64,000 bases of DNA from JAHFUA01 sp963808725 (GTDB lineage Bacteria > Acidobacteriota > Terriglobia > Terriglobales > Acidobacteriaceae), in assembly GCA_963808725.1 (NCBI GenBank), contig CAWEGO010000002.1, forward strand, positions 992,001-1,056,000. Direction: 5' to 3'. The notes beneath the pieces were generated by a model. That model was not told where the DNA came from. It made no database searches and saw nothing but the letters and a program-made list of their open reading frames with translations. Positions within the stretch are counted from its first letter, which is position 1. Each line of letters begins with the position of its first letter. This document shows, in pieces, positions 40,631 through 48,854 of this stretch. The position numbers and the translations under genes were made by a program.

Positions 40631-41662
40631 ATGGTTATGTCCACTCGAACCACACCGACGGCAGCCACGGTTTCCCCCAGCACCTTCATCCTGCGGCTAC
40701 CCAAGGTGGAGCTGCACCTGCACCTGGAAGGTTCTGTGGAACCGGCGACGCTGGCCGAGATCAGCCAGCGATACCACGACACGCTCACGCTGGAAGAGGC
40801 TGAGGCGCTCTATCGCTACGCCGACTTCACCGGTTTCATGCTGGCGTTCAAGGACGTCGTCCAGCGCCTGCGTTCGCCGGAGGACTACGAGACCATCACC
40901 TACAACCTGATGAAGCGGCTGCGCGGCGAGAACGTTCTGCATGCCGAGGTGTACGTCTCGGTGGGCGTCTGCCTGTGGCGCAAGCAGGACTTCAATGCCA
41001 TCTTCGAGGGCCTGGAGCGCGGACGCGAGCGCGGCCAGCGCGACTTCGGCGTGTCGCTGCTGTGGATCTTCGATGCCGTCCGCCAATTCGGAGTGGAGGA
41101 GGCGCGGCGCGTGGTCGAAAAGGCGGTCGCGTTCAAGGACCGCAACGTGGTGGGAATCGGCATCGGCGGCGACGAGCGTCAGGCCGGGCCGGAGCTCTTC
41201 CGCGACTCCTATCAGTACGCCGCCGATCACGGCCTGCGCCTGACCGCGCACGCCGGTGAAACCACCGGGCCGGAATCCATCTGGGGCGCCCTCAATCTTA
41301 AGGCCGAGCGCATCGGGCACGGCTTGAACGCCGGGCAGGACCGCGAACTGATGGCCGAACTGGTGGAGCGGCAAGTCCCGGTCGAAATCTGCCTGACCAG
41401 CAACCTGGAGACCAACTGCTGCCAGCGCATCGAAGATCACCCGCTGAAGAGTTATTTCGACCTGGGGGTGATGGTCACGCTCAACACCGACGACCCGGCA
41501 ATGTTCCACACTTCGCTCAACCGCGAATACGCGCTGGCCCAGCAAGTCTTCGGCTTCAGCGACGAACAGTTGCGGGAGATCGCCCGCAACGGCTTCGAGG
41601 CCTCATTCCTGGCGGCGGAGAAGAAGGTGGAATTGCTGAACCGGTTCGACGCGGCGGGCTAG
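40631..41662 (+). CDS. add: Adenosine deaminase family protein
   Basis: The 343-residue amidohydrolase has the metal-site motif LPKVELHLHLEGS, the catalytic HAGE in LTAHAGETTGP, IGHGLNA, and the C-terminal NTDDPAMFHTSLNREY. It deaminates adenosine-type nucleosides using zinc. Acidobacterial relatives sometimes act on aminodeoxyfutalosine in menaquinone synthesis, so the substrate is not certain. A second ATG two codons later is equally possible. The stop codon overlaps the operator-like palindrome of the following toxin-antitoxin module. Confidence 0.9.
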   Translation: MVMSTRTTPTAATVSPSTFILRLPKVELHLHLEGSVEPATLAEISQRYHDTLTLEEAEALYRYADFTGFMLAFKDVVQRLRSPEDYETITYNLMKRLRGENVLHAEVYVSVGVCLWRKQDFNAIFEGLERGRERGQRDFGVSLLWIFDAVRQFGVEEARRVVEKAVAFKDRNVVGIGIGGDERQAGPELFRDSYQYAADHGLRLTAHAGETTGPESIWGALNLKAERIGHGLNAGQDRELMAELVERQVPVEICLTSNLETNCCQRIEDHPLKSYFDLGVMVTLNTDDPAMFHTSLNREYALAQQVFGFSDEQLREIARNGFEASFLAAEKKVELLNRFDAAG

Positions 41663-41695
41663 ACATCATGATGTCTCTGTGATAGCATCATGATG
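41661..41695. promoter_or_regulatory. Twin palindromes upstream of vapB, candidate autoregulatory operator
   Basis: A perfect 16-bp palindrome AGACATCATGATGTCT (41661-41676) and a second copy of its core CATCATGATG (41686-41695) are centred 22 bases apart, two helical turns. They sit directly before the antitoxin GTG. VapBC complexes usually repress their own promoter through such sites. Confidence 0.7.
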
Positions 41696-41940
41696 TGCGA
41701 ACCACACTAACCCTCGACGAAGATATAGCCGCCAAGCTCCGAAGCGAGGCTCGGCGTACCGGGCGGCCATTCAAGCAAGTGGTGAACGAGCACCTTCGGC
41801 GATCGTTGAACTCACCAGCGAAGCCAGCTTCGGGAGAGCCATTTCGTATCAAGGCGCGTGACCTTGGTCTGCGACCTGGTCTCAGTTACGACAATATTGG
41901 CCAGCTCCTGGAGCAGATCGAGGGTCCTTTTCACAAGTGA
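41695..41940 (+). CDS. VapB-type ribbon-helix-helix antitoxin
   Basis: The 81-residue protein starts at GTG 41695. MRTTLTLDEDIAAKLRSEAR followed by GRPFKQVVNEHLRRSL is a ribbon-helix-helix DNA-binding domain; the tail RIKARDLGLRPGLSYDNIGQ is the common toxin-binding end of this antitoxin class. The stop overlaps the toxin GTG (GTGA). Twin palindromes lie immediately upstream. Confidence 0.88.
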   Translation: MRTTLTLDEDIAAKLRSEARRTGRPFKQVVNEHLRRSLNSPAKPASGEPFRIKARDLGLRPGLSYDNIGQLLEQIEGPFHK

Positions 41941-42368
41941 TACTCGTAGACAGCAACCTGCTTCTCTACGCATTCGACGCGGGCGCCAAGCGCCACGCCG
42001 AAGCGCGCTCCTGGCTGGAGAACGTGCTGGACAGCTCCGAGCAGGTCGGCCTAGCCTGGGTAGCTTTGCTCGCTTTCATACGCATCGGGACAAACCCCAG
42101 CGCGCTGTCACGAGCGTTCTCGGTCGAGGAAGCGACCACTATTGTAGCCAGCCTCCTGGAACAGAGGAGCGTCCTCGTTCTTCATCCCGGAGAGCGCCAT
42201 TGGACATTGCTGCGTCAATTGCTCGTAGACGCCCAGGCAAGAGGCGATCTCGTGACCGACGCGCATCTGGCAGCGCTCGCGATCGAGCATGGCGCAGTGG
42301 TCTGCACCACGGATCGCGACTTCGCGCGCTTCCCCGGCCTGCGCTGGCGGAATCCTCTCCAATCCTGA
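41937..42368 (+). CDS. PIN-domain ribonuclease toxin (VapC)
   Basis: The 143-residue toxin starts at GTG 41937. PIN acidic residues are Asp5 (MILVDSNLLLYA), Asp108 (DLVTDAHLAALA) and Asp126 (CTTDRDFARFPGL). The second conserved Glu of classical PIN domains is replaced in VALLAFIRIGTNP, a pattern usual in the subfamily ending FPGLRWRNPL. It should cleave RNA when freed from its antitoxin. Confidence 0.9.
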   Translation: MILVDSNLLLYAFDAGAKRHAEARSWLENVLDSSEQVGLAWVALLAFIRIGTNPSALSRAFSVEEATTIVASLLEQRSVLVLHPGERHWTLLRQLLVDAQARGDLVTDAHLAALAIEHGAVVCTTDRDFARFPGLRWRNPLQS

Positions 42369-42383
42369 GAACATCTGTACGGC

Positions 42384-43073
42384 ATGGCCCAGCACATAGG
42401 CATCGTCGCTTGCAGCATTCCCGGAGCTGCCCTCTGCTACGAGACCATCGGAATCGAAGGCGCCGAGCTCATAGGCGAGTGGGGACATCCAGAGATCACG
42501 CTCCACAACATCGCCCTGAGCGCGTACATGCCGTTTTTTGAGCGCGGAGACTGGCCGGGGGTCGCGGGCCTCATGCTGCGCTCGGCGGAAGTGCTGGCGC
42601 GAGCGGGCGCCGATTTCCTGATCTGCCCCGACAACACCATTCACCAGGCGTTTCCGTACCTCCTCGATTGCTCGCCGCGGCCTTGGCTGCACATCGCAGA
42701 GGAAGTTGCATGCGAAGCCAAGCGGCGCGGATATCGCCGCGTCGGTCTGACCGGCACCAAGTTGCTGATGGAGGGACCGGTTTATCCGCCGAAGTTCGCG
42801 GAAGTCGGCATCGAGCTTTGCCTGCCCGCGCCGGAAGCACGACGGGCCATCAACCGGATCATCTTCGAAGAGTTGGTGTACTTGAAGTTTCTACCCGAGT
42901 CGCTGGCTTATTTACAGCAGGTAATCGAAGCCTTCAAGAACCAGGGATGCCAAGCGGTTGCGCTGTCTTGTACCGAGATTCCGCTGCTGGTCAACGATTC
43001 CAATTCCCCGCTGCCGACGCTGGACTCGACCCGGCTGCTGGCTAGGGCGGCATTGCGGAAGGCGGTGGGATGA
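42384..43073 (+). CDS. Aspartate/glutamate racemase-like protein, one catalytic Cys position altered
   Basis: The 229-residue protein follows the Asp/Glu racemase fold (HIGIVACSIPGAALCYETIG, ADFLICPDNTIHQAF, AVALSCTEIPLLV). Racemases use two Cys, one just before N-T and one in the C-terminal CTE motif. Here the first position is Asp83 (C-P-D-N-T), with Cys81 two residues earlier, while the second, Cys196, is present. Racemase activity may be altered or lost. It overlaps the next, related gene by four bases, forming a tandem paralog pair. Confidence 0.85.
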   Translation: MAQHIGIVACSIPGAALCYETIGIEGAELIGEWGHPEITLHNIALSAYMPFFERGDWPGVAGLMLRSAEVLARAGADFLICPDNTIHQAFPYLLDCSPRPWLHIAEEVACEAKRRGYRRVGLTGTKLLMEGPVYPPKFAEVGIELCLPAPEARRAINRIIFEELVYLKFLPESLAYLQQVIEAFKNQGCQAVALSCTEIPLLVNDSNSPLPTLDSTRLLARAALRKAVG

Positions 43074-43762
43074 AGACCCTGGGGATCATCGGTGGAATCG
43101 GGCCGGAATCAACGGTGGACTATTACCGCTTGATCATTGCCGCCTATCGCAAGCAAAGGCAGGATGGCAGCTATCCCGCGATCATCATCAACAGTATTGA
43201 TCTGAATAAGGTACGGGACCTGGTGACGGCAAATGCCCTGGCTGACCTTACCGAATATCTGGTGGCGGAGGTGCAAAGATTGGCCAGGGCGGGCGCCGAC
43301 TTTGGCCTGCTCGCCGCCAACACCCCTCATATCGTTTTCGATGACCTTCGCCGGCAATCGCCCATTCCACTGATCAGTATCGTCGAGGCCACCTGCGAGG
43401 CTGCGAAGGCGCTTGCCCTGAGGAGACTGGGACTGCTCGGAACCAGGTTCACCATGCAGGGGCGCTTCTTTCCGGACGTCTTCGCAAGAGAGGGCATCAC
43501 GCTGGTGGTGCCTGCGCCCGACGAACAAGACTACGTCCACGACAAGTACATGGGCGAACTGGTGAACGGCATCTTCCTGCCGGAAACACGGGAGGGGTTG
43601 CTGGAGATTATTGGCCGCCTGAGGAAACGGGAGCATATTGAGGGCGTGATCCTCGGTGGTACGGAGCTGCCCTTGATCCTGCGCGACGTTTCCGGCCAGG
43701 ACATTCCCTTTCTCGATACCACACAGATCCATGTGAGGGCTGCCATCGCCCAGATGCTATAG
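43070..43762 (+). CDS. Aspartate/glutamate racemase paralog lacking both catalytic Cys
   Basis: The 230-residue protein begins MKTLGIIGGIGPESTVDYYR, the usual start of this family. The residue before N-T is Ala83 (LLAANTPHI) and the C-terminal motif reads LGGTELPLI with Gly197 in place of Cys, so neither catalytic cysteine is present. It may be an inactive or regulatory partner of the preceding paralog, or use another chemistry. The ATGA overlap implies coupled, stoichiometric synthesis. Confidence 0.85.
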   Translation: MKTLGIIGGIGPESTVDYYRLIIAAYRKQRQDGSYPAIIINSIDLNKVRDLVTANALADLTEYLVAEVQRLARAGADFGLLAANTPHIVFDDLRRQSPIPLISIVEATCEAAKALALRRLGLLGTRFTMQGRFFPDVFAREGITLVVPAPDEQDYVHDKYMGELVNGIFLPETREGLLEIIGRLRKREHIEGVILGGTELPLILRDVSGQDIPFLDTTQIHVRAAIAQML

Positions 43763-43780
43763 CCGGCCGGCGTTAAAGAA

Positions 43781-43999
43781 AGCACTCAGCAGTCGGTAAT
43801 GAGCCAGACCGAGTAAATGGAGCTTGTCATTCTTCCGCCGAGCGAAGCGAGGCGGGAGAATCTATGAACATCGGCTGCGCAACCCCCATCGGTGGCGGAG
43901 ACGTTGTCGCCAGATCCTCCGCTCAGCTTCGCTTCGCGAAGGATGACATTCTGGTTGGGAAGAACTCCAGGTTTAGCTGACTGCTGAGTGCTGACTGCT
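43781..43999 (+). repeat. AGCACTC-family word arrays enclosing a TGTCATTC palindromic element
   Basis: The left array has two units (AGCACTC, AGCAGTC at 43781-43794). The right array has three inverted units (GACTGCT, GAGTGCT, GACTGCT at 43979-43999). Between them, 43825-43948 is a relative of the dispersed TGTCATCCTGAGCG element with inverted ends near TTGTCATTCTTCCGC and GCGAAGGATGACA. This fills the junction between the convergent racemase and radical SAM genes. Confidence 0.85.
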
Positions 44000-45038
44000 A
44001 CTCGATCCGCACCAGTCTGCCGGCATCGGGGGCGGCGCCGGCGGGAGGAGCGGGGACACGCTCCTGCTGTCCGCGGAAGAAGTCGAGGTAGGACACCTGG
44101 TGCACGCACGACACGGTGCAGTGCGGCGCGCAGCCCTTCTGAGTCAGGTATTCGCGGCGGATGTCCGCGACCGTGTACTCCTCGAGCGGCTTGGCGGGAT
44201 GGCCGCGCTGCTGTGAGCAGTAGTGCACCAGGCCGTCCTCGCAGATGTAGAGATAGCGGGCGCCGGCGCGGCAGCGCCAGTTGTTGGGCCGGCCGTCTGC
44301 GATGTTGTCCTGGAAGCGGTTGACGCGGGCGTAGCTGCCCTTCTCCATGGCCTTCATTTGCCGGTAGATGGCGCGCTCCTGCTCGTCCAGCGGCAGCAAC
44401 TGGCCGTCGCCCGTGTGAATGATCCCCACCGTCGAGGTGAATCCCAACTCCAGCACGCGCCGGCCGATGACCACGGCATCCTGCGGATTCTTGATCCCGC
44501 CCCCCACCACCGAGTTGATGTTGACGTGGAACTCGGCATGCTCGGCCAGCAATTGCAGCTTTTTGTCCAGCACCTTGAGGCTCTTCTTCGAGACCTCGTC
44601 GGGCATGACGTTATCGATCGAAATCTGCAAGTGCTCCAGGCCGGCGCGGTTGAGGCGCTGGATGCGCTCGGCGGTCAAGAGATATCCATTGGTGATCAGG
44701 CCACACAAGGCGCCGGTGGAACGGATGCGGCTGAGGATGGCGTCCAGGTCGGGATGCAGCAGCGGCTCCCCGCCCGAGACCGTCATGATGGTGGTGCCCA
44801 GCTCGGCCAGCTTGTCGATGCGGCGGAACATGGTTTCCATCGGCACCGGCTTCGAGACCGCGTCGAACTCGTTGCAATAGGCGCAGGCCAGGTTGCAACG
44901 CCGCATGGGGATCAGGTGCGCCAGAACGGGATGGTCCGTTGAGAGCAGGCCCTTGGCGATCATCTTCCATTCCCGGAAGCGGCGATGCATCGCGTTGAGC
45001 TGGCGCCGGGCTCTTACGGCGGGGGTCGGCATAGTCAA
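43998..45038 (-). CDS. Radical SAM protein with C-terminal Cys cluster (SPASM-like)
   Basis: The 346-residue protein has the radical SAM motif CNLACAYC (Cys48, Cys52, Cys55), the SAM-binding VSGGEPLLHPDLD and LQISIDNV segments, and a C-terminal cluster region with ICEDGLVHYCSQQRG and KGCAPHCTVSCVH that could bind an auxiliary iron-sulfur cluster. No peptide substrate or partner enzyme is adjacent. HpnH-like and other carbon-skeleton modifying enzymes share the layout; the reaction is unknown. Confidence 0.87.
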   Translation of the reverse strand: MTMPTPAVRARRQLNAMHRRFREWKMIAKGLLSTDHPVLAHLIPMRRCNLACAYCNEFDAVSKPVPMETMFRRIDKLAELGTTIMTVSGGEPLLHPDLDAILSRIRSTGALCGLITNGYLLTAERIQRLNRAGLEHLQISIDNVMPDEVSKKSLKVLDKKLQLLAEHAEFHVNINSVVGGGIKNPQDAVVIGRRVLELGFTSTVGIIHTGDGQLLPLDEQERAIYRQMKAMEKGSYARVNRFQDNIADGRPNNWRCRAGARYLYICEDGLVHYCSQQRGHPAKPLEEYTVADIRREYLTQKGCAPHCTVSCVHQVSYLDFFRGQQERVPAPPAGAAPDAGRLVRIE

Positions 45039-45150
45039 TCCGCGTATTAAACCATGGACGCGGGCAGCGGGGTCAAGGATTCCCTTTATTTTGCATGATT
45101 TAGGGCCCGAATGGCGACTGACGGGCAGTCACCAGCAAGCGGCAGCGCAA

Positions 45151-45942
45151 TTAGGTTCTCAGTTCCGGCGTGGCTTCCAGCAAGCTCCGCGTGTAGGGGT
45201 GCTGCGGGCGGGTGGTCACCTGCTCGGCAGGTCCGATTTCCACGATCTTTCCCCGATACATCACGGCGATGCGTGTGGCCAGGTATCGCACCACCGGCAT
45301 CGAGTGCGAGATGAACAGGTAGGTGAGCCCGAACTGGCGCTGCAACGCGGCCAGCAGGTTGACGATCTGCGCGCCTACGCTCACGTCCAGCGCCGAGACC
45401 GGCTCGTCCGCGACGATGAACCTGGGCTTGAGCGCCAGGGCGCGGGCAATGCCGATCCGCTGCCGCTGTCCGCCGGAGAACTCGTGAGCGTAACGGCCGA
45501 GCGCCGATTGGTCAAGGCCCACGGCGTGCATCAGTTCGGCGGCGGTTTGCATCCGCGCGCTGCGGCCGGCGCCGTTATGGATGACCAGCGGCTCGGTGAC
45601 GATGTCGGCCACGGTCATACGCGGGTCGAGCGAGCCAAAGGGGTCCTGGAAGACGATCTGCATGTCGCGGCGGAGGCGGCGCATCTGGCCGCGGCCGGCC
45701 GCGCGCACGTCCTGGCCATCGAAGCGGATGCTGCCTGCGCTGGGCTCGATCAGCCGCAGGATCAGCCGCCCAAGTGTGCTTTTGCCGCTGCCCGACTCGC
45801 CCACCAGGCCCAAAGTTTCGCCCGCTTCGATGTCGAGCGAGACGCCATCCACGGCGCGCACCTCGCCATGGCTGCGCCCGCCGAATGCGGACTCGCCGAG
45901 CGGATAGATTTTGGTCAGGTCGCGAACTTCAACGAGGGCCAT
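45151..45942 (-). CDS. Peptide-type ABC transporter ATPase (DppF/OppF-like), orphan
   Basis: The 263-residue ATPase has Walker A GESGSGKST, Q-loop IVFQDPFGSLDPRMTV (the OppF/DppF form), signature FSGGQRQRIGIARAL, Walker B FIVADEPVSALD, H-loop His in ISHSMPVVRYLA and the C-terminal oligopeptide motif HPYTRSLLEATPE. It would energise di- or oligopeptide import. No permease or binding-protein gene is near, and the frame is alone, so partners must lie elsewhere. Confidence 0.92.
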   Translation of the reverse strand: MALVEVRDLTKIYPLGESAFGGRSHGEVRAVDGVSLDIEAGETLGLVGESGSGKSTLGRLILRLIEPSAGSIRFDGQDVRAAGRGQMRRLRRDMQIVFQDPFGSLDPRMTVADIVTEPLVIHNGAGRSARMQTAAELMHAVGLDQSALGRYAHEFSGGQRQRIGIARALALKPRFIVADEPVSALDVSVGAQIVNLLAALQRQFGLTYLFISHSMPVVRYLATRIAVMYRGKIVEIGPAEQVTTRPQHPYTRSLLEATPELRT

Positions 45943-46094
45943 TAGGCGGATGGTACAACATCTATGGTTCCGTTCTGGAGCCGGTGCGGGCTGCTGACCG
46001 GGAACGCCGTCTGCTACTTGCTCTCGTGATATTCCATCTCGGTGTTGAGGAAGAGGAAGAGCACAAACGGCAGGAGTCGCGGCGCGCGGCGGCT

Positions 46095-47924
46095 TTATTG
46101 CGAGGGTTGAAGTCTCTGCAGTTCGCTTCTGGCCAGCGCGTTTTCGGGGTGATACAACACTTCCGCCTTGTATTCGGTGATCGCCTGCTCCCGGTTGCCG
46201 CTGGCCTCAAGGATCTGCGCTAGAACGAAGTGGAATCCAGGTGAGAGTGGCGCCCTTTGTAGGGCACGCTCGGCATTCCGGGCTGCCTGCGGCAATTGCC
46301 CCTGTTCCATTTGGGCGCGGGCAAGATAGATGAATTGGTCTGGATCCTGATCATCGATCTGGATCGCACGATTCAGGTAGTCCTCGGCTTCGGAAAACCT
46401 TCCTGTTCGGTAATATGCGTAACCCAGGTTGTAGTTGGACCGCCAGAAGCGCGGCTCGCGCTGTAGCACGTTCAGGTACAGAGAGATCGCACTGTCATAA
46501 CGGCCCATGTTGGCGAGTTCGTTGGCCAAGTTGTCCTGTACGCCAAGGTCTTGAGGTGCAGACTTGATTCCGTTCTGGTAGAGCAAAATGTTGCTGGCCC
46601 ACTGCATCTGATGACTGAGGGTGCCGACGAAAGCGGCAGTACCAAGAATCGCCATCACCGCCCACTTGACTGGCACGCCGCTTCTCTGCAGCGCTTTCGA
46701 AGTTGAGGCATGTTCGACCGCAAGCGCTATCAGAATCACAATCCCTACCGAAGGGAAGTACAGAAAACGATCATGAACGAAATCCCCAGGAGCTATTGCG
46801 CGCAAATATAGAGTGGGCAGGATCGGCACAAACACCCACCCCAATGCGAATAGTCCTAAACGAGGGTTGGGGAGCTTAGAGATCCAGTACCCAGCGGCAA
46901 CGAAAGCGCCCAGCAGGAAAAGGACCGGCAGCAGGAAGTTCGCAAAACCAGGCGTCGTTACATAGGCCAGCGAGTAGAACTCGCTGGAGAAGATGGGAAA
47001 CATCAGGTGCTTCAGATCGAACCATATGATCGATGGCCAGGTAAGGATCATCGTGGTCCAGCCGAGAGGCGTGATGGCCTTCACCAGGCCATGAAGCATC
47101 ATTCTCCGGGCAGCCAGATACGTCACAAGAACAATGAAATAAGGAATGGAAACGAGGCCTTCTTTCAAGGCCGACCGAACCAGGCTTGAAATTCCGCTGG
47201 CGTGCGGACGCGCAAAGATCACCGCAAAACCCAAAATCAGAAGCGGGAAAGCGGCAGCGGTCTCCTTAGATAGCAGCGCCAGCCCGAACAAAAGCACGGA
47301 GGGCGCCATCCATAACTTTCTGCCATCACGAAAGTTGAGGAACGCAAGGAAGCTGGCGAGCAGCAACACGGACATGAGTAAGTCGTTCACCGAGGAGAGC
47401 CAGGCGACGTTTTCCACGTGAACCGGATGCAGCCCGAAGAGGATGGCAGCAATGGCGGCAGTATTGCGATTGTCACTCAACTTTCTGACTGCGACAAAGA
47501 CGAGGTATGTCATCAGAACATGGCACGCCAGCATCGCGAGGTGCCATCCAGCTGGGTTCAGACCAAAAATAGCGTAGTTGAGACGCATCCATAGGAGCGT
47601 GACTGGCCGGTAAAAGGTCCCGCTTGCTGGTAGTGCGATTCCGGCTGAAATCTGAGGAATCAAGGAATGAGCCACGAGGCGCCAGGAACGGATCACGACA
47701 TTGTCCACGATCACAGGCTTGTCGTCATAAACGAAGCCGAACGCGAGCGTGCCCACATAGGCGAGAACCGTAATCGCGCAGACGAGCACCTCCAGCACGC
47801 CGCTCTGATCGAGGAAGTGGGTGAGTGAGGTTGGGCTTTCCAATTTCCGATTGGCCAGTTGCACAAGGCCGAGTATAGGCCGAGATTTCCTTTTTGACTT
47901 CGAAAACGGCACCATGCCAGGCAA
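46095..47924 (-). CDS. TMTC-like membrane glycosyltransferase with C-terminal TPR repeats
   Basis: The 609-residue protein begins with a basic stretch, then about ten membrane helices, followed by TPR repeats from about residue 440 (LGVQDNLANELANMGRYDSA, NYNLGYAYYRTGRFSEAEDY). The first external loop has FVYDDKPVIVDN, fitting the acidic pair of GT-C enzymes that use dolichyl- or undecaprenyl-phosphate sugars. Eukaryotic TMTC proteins of this plan are O-mannosyltransferases; the bacterial substrate is unknown. The exact start is uncertain. It appears monocistronic. Confidence 0.78.
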   Translation of the reverse strand: MPGMVPFSKSKRKSRPILGLVQLANRKLESPTSLTHFLDQSGVLEVLVCAITVLAYVGTLAFGFVYDDKPVIVDNVVIRSWRLVAHSLIPQISAGIALPASGTFYRPVTLLWMRLNYAIFGLNPAGWHLAMLACHVLMTYLVFVAVRKLSDNRNTAAIAAILFGLHPVHVENVAWLSSVNDLLMSVLLLASFLAFLNFRDGRKLWMAPSVLLFGLALLSKETAAAFPLLILGFAVIFARPHASGISSLVRSALKEGLVSIPYFIVLVTYLAARRMMLHGLVKAITPLGWTTMILTWPSIIWFDLKHLMFPIFSSEFYSLAYVTTPGFANFLLPVLFLLGAFVAAGYWISKLPNPRLGLFALGWVFVPILPTLYLRAIAPGDFVHDRFLYFPSVGIVILIALAVEHASTSKALQRSGVPVKWAVMAILGTAAFVGTLSHQMQWASNILLYQNGIKSAPQDLGVQDNLANELANMGRYDSAISLYLNVLQREPRFWRSNYNLGYAYYRTGRFSEAEDYLNRAIQIDDQDPDQFIYLARAQMEQGQLPQAARNAERALQRAPLSPGFHFVLAQILEASGNREQAITEYKAEVLYHPENALARSELQRLQPSQ

Positions 47925-48104
47925 CAGCTCGACGAAGTGCCGACGCGCTTGCGCAACGCCAACGCTTCCACTGCCCCAGCGTCGTCGGGCCAGAAACCCT
48001 AAGGCGCTCCAAGCTTTGCCGTTTCGGGATCGACCGGGGCCGAATTCGCGATTGCAGCCTGCGTGTTACAATTTCTGCAGTTTCCGTCTCGCGAGAGTTC
48101 TGGC

Positions 48105-48779
48105 TTGATCGAACTGGCACCCTCGATATTGTCCGCGGATTTCGCACGCTTGGCCGACGAAGTGACCCTGGCGGTGGAGGGTGGAGCGACCCTTCTGCAC
48201 GTGGACGTAATGGACGGTCATTTCGTCCCCAACATTACCATCGGCCCGCCGGTGGTGGCTTCGCTGCGCAAGGCGACGGAGCTGCCGCTCAACGTCCACC
48301 TGATGATCGAGAACCCGGATCTGTACATTCCGGCGTTCGCGGACGCGGGCGCGGATTGGATTTCGGTGCACCAGGAGGCGACGCGCCACCTGAACCGCAG
48401 CCTTAACCTGGTGCGCCAGCACGGCTGCAAGGCGGGCGTGGTGATCAATCCTGCCACCCCGGTGCAGACGCTGGGCGAGGTGCTGGACCTGGTGGACTAC
48501 GTCCTGGTGATGTCGGTGAACCCGGGGTTCGGCGGGCAGAAGTTCATTCCCGGATCGGTGGAGAAGATTCGCAAGCTGGTGACCATGCGCAACGCCAAGG
48601 GCGTGAACTTCCGCATCGAGGTGGATGGCGGCATCGCGCTGGAAACCGTCGGCGATGTGGTGCGCGCCGGGGCCGAAATCCTGGTGGCGGGCAATGCGGT
48701 TTTCGGCAGGGGCAATCCTAAAGAGAACGTGGAGAAGCTCCTGAAAGCCGCGCACGAAGCCACTCTGCAGAAGGTGTGA
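48105..48779 (+). CDS. rpe: Ribulose-phosphate 3-epimerase
   Basis: I take TTG 48105 (LIELAPSILSADFARLADEV) as the start, giving 224 residues; the frame is open to 48063. TIM-barrel motifs are LHVDVMDGHFVPNITIG, VHLMIENPDLYIP, MSVNPGFGGQKFIP and the final IEVDGGIALETV and AGNAVFG. It interconverts ribulose- and xylulose-5-phosphate in the pentose-phosphate pathway with a divalent metal ion. A strong hairpin made of word arrays lies nine bases after the stop. Confidence 0.93.
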   Translation: MIELAPSILSADFARLADEVTLAVEGGATLLHVDVMDGHFVPNITIGPPVVASLRKATELPLNVHLMIENPDLYIPAFADAGADWISVHQEATRHLNRSLNLVRQHGCKAGVVINPATPVQTLGEVLDLVDYVLVMSVNPGFGGQKFIPGSVEKIRKLVTMRNAKGVNFRIEVDGGIALETVGDVVRAGAEILVAGNAVFGRGNPKENVEKLLKAAHEATLQKV

Positions 48780-48792
48780 CGAAAAAGTGCGA

Positions 48793-48843
48793 TTGGCTGT
48801 TGGCTCTTGGCCAAGAGCTAAAAGCTAAGAGCCAACAGCGCTT
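48793..48843 (+). terminator. Hairpin built from seven-base words (TTGGCTC/AAGAGCC family)
   Basis: Left units TTGGCTG, TTGGCTC, TTGGCCA (48793-48813) and right units AAGAGCT, AAAAGCT, AAGAGCC, AACAGCG have period seven. A perfect 13-bp stem joins 48796-48808 with 48827-48839, followed by GCTTTT, so this array pair has the form of an intrinsic terminator after rpe. It ends just upstream of the BamD-like ATG. Confidence 0.8.
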
Positions 48844-48854
48844 TTGAGGTACTC

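Noticed and set aside
45985..46095. Leftward fragment ending LLPFVLFLFLNTEMEYHESK
   Set aside because: It looks like the end of a membrane protein, but a stop lies just upstream of it and only about 26 codons are open, too little to call.
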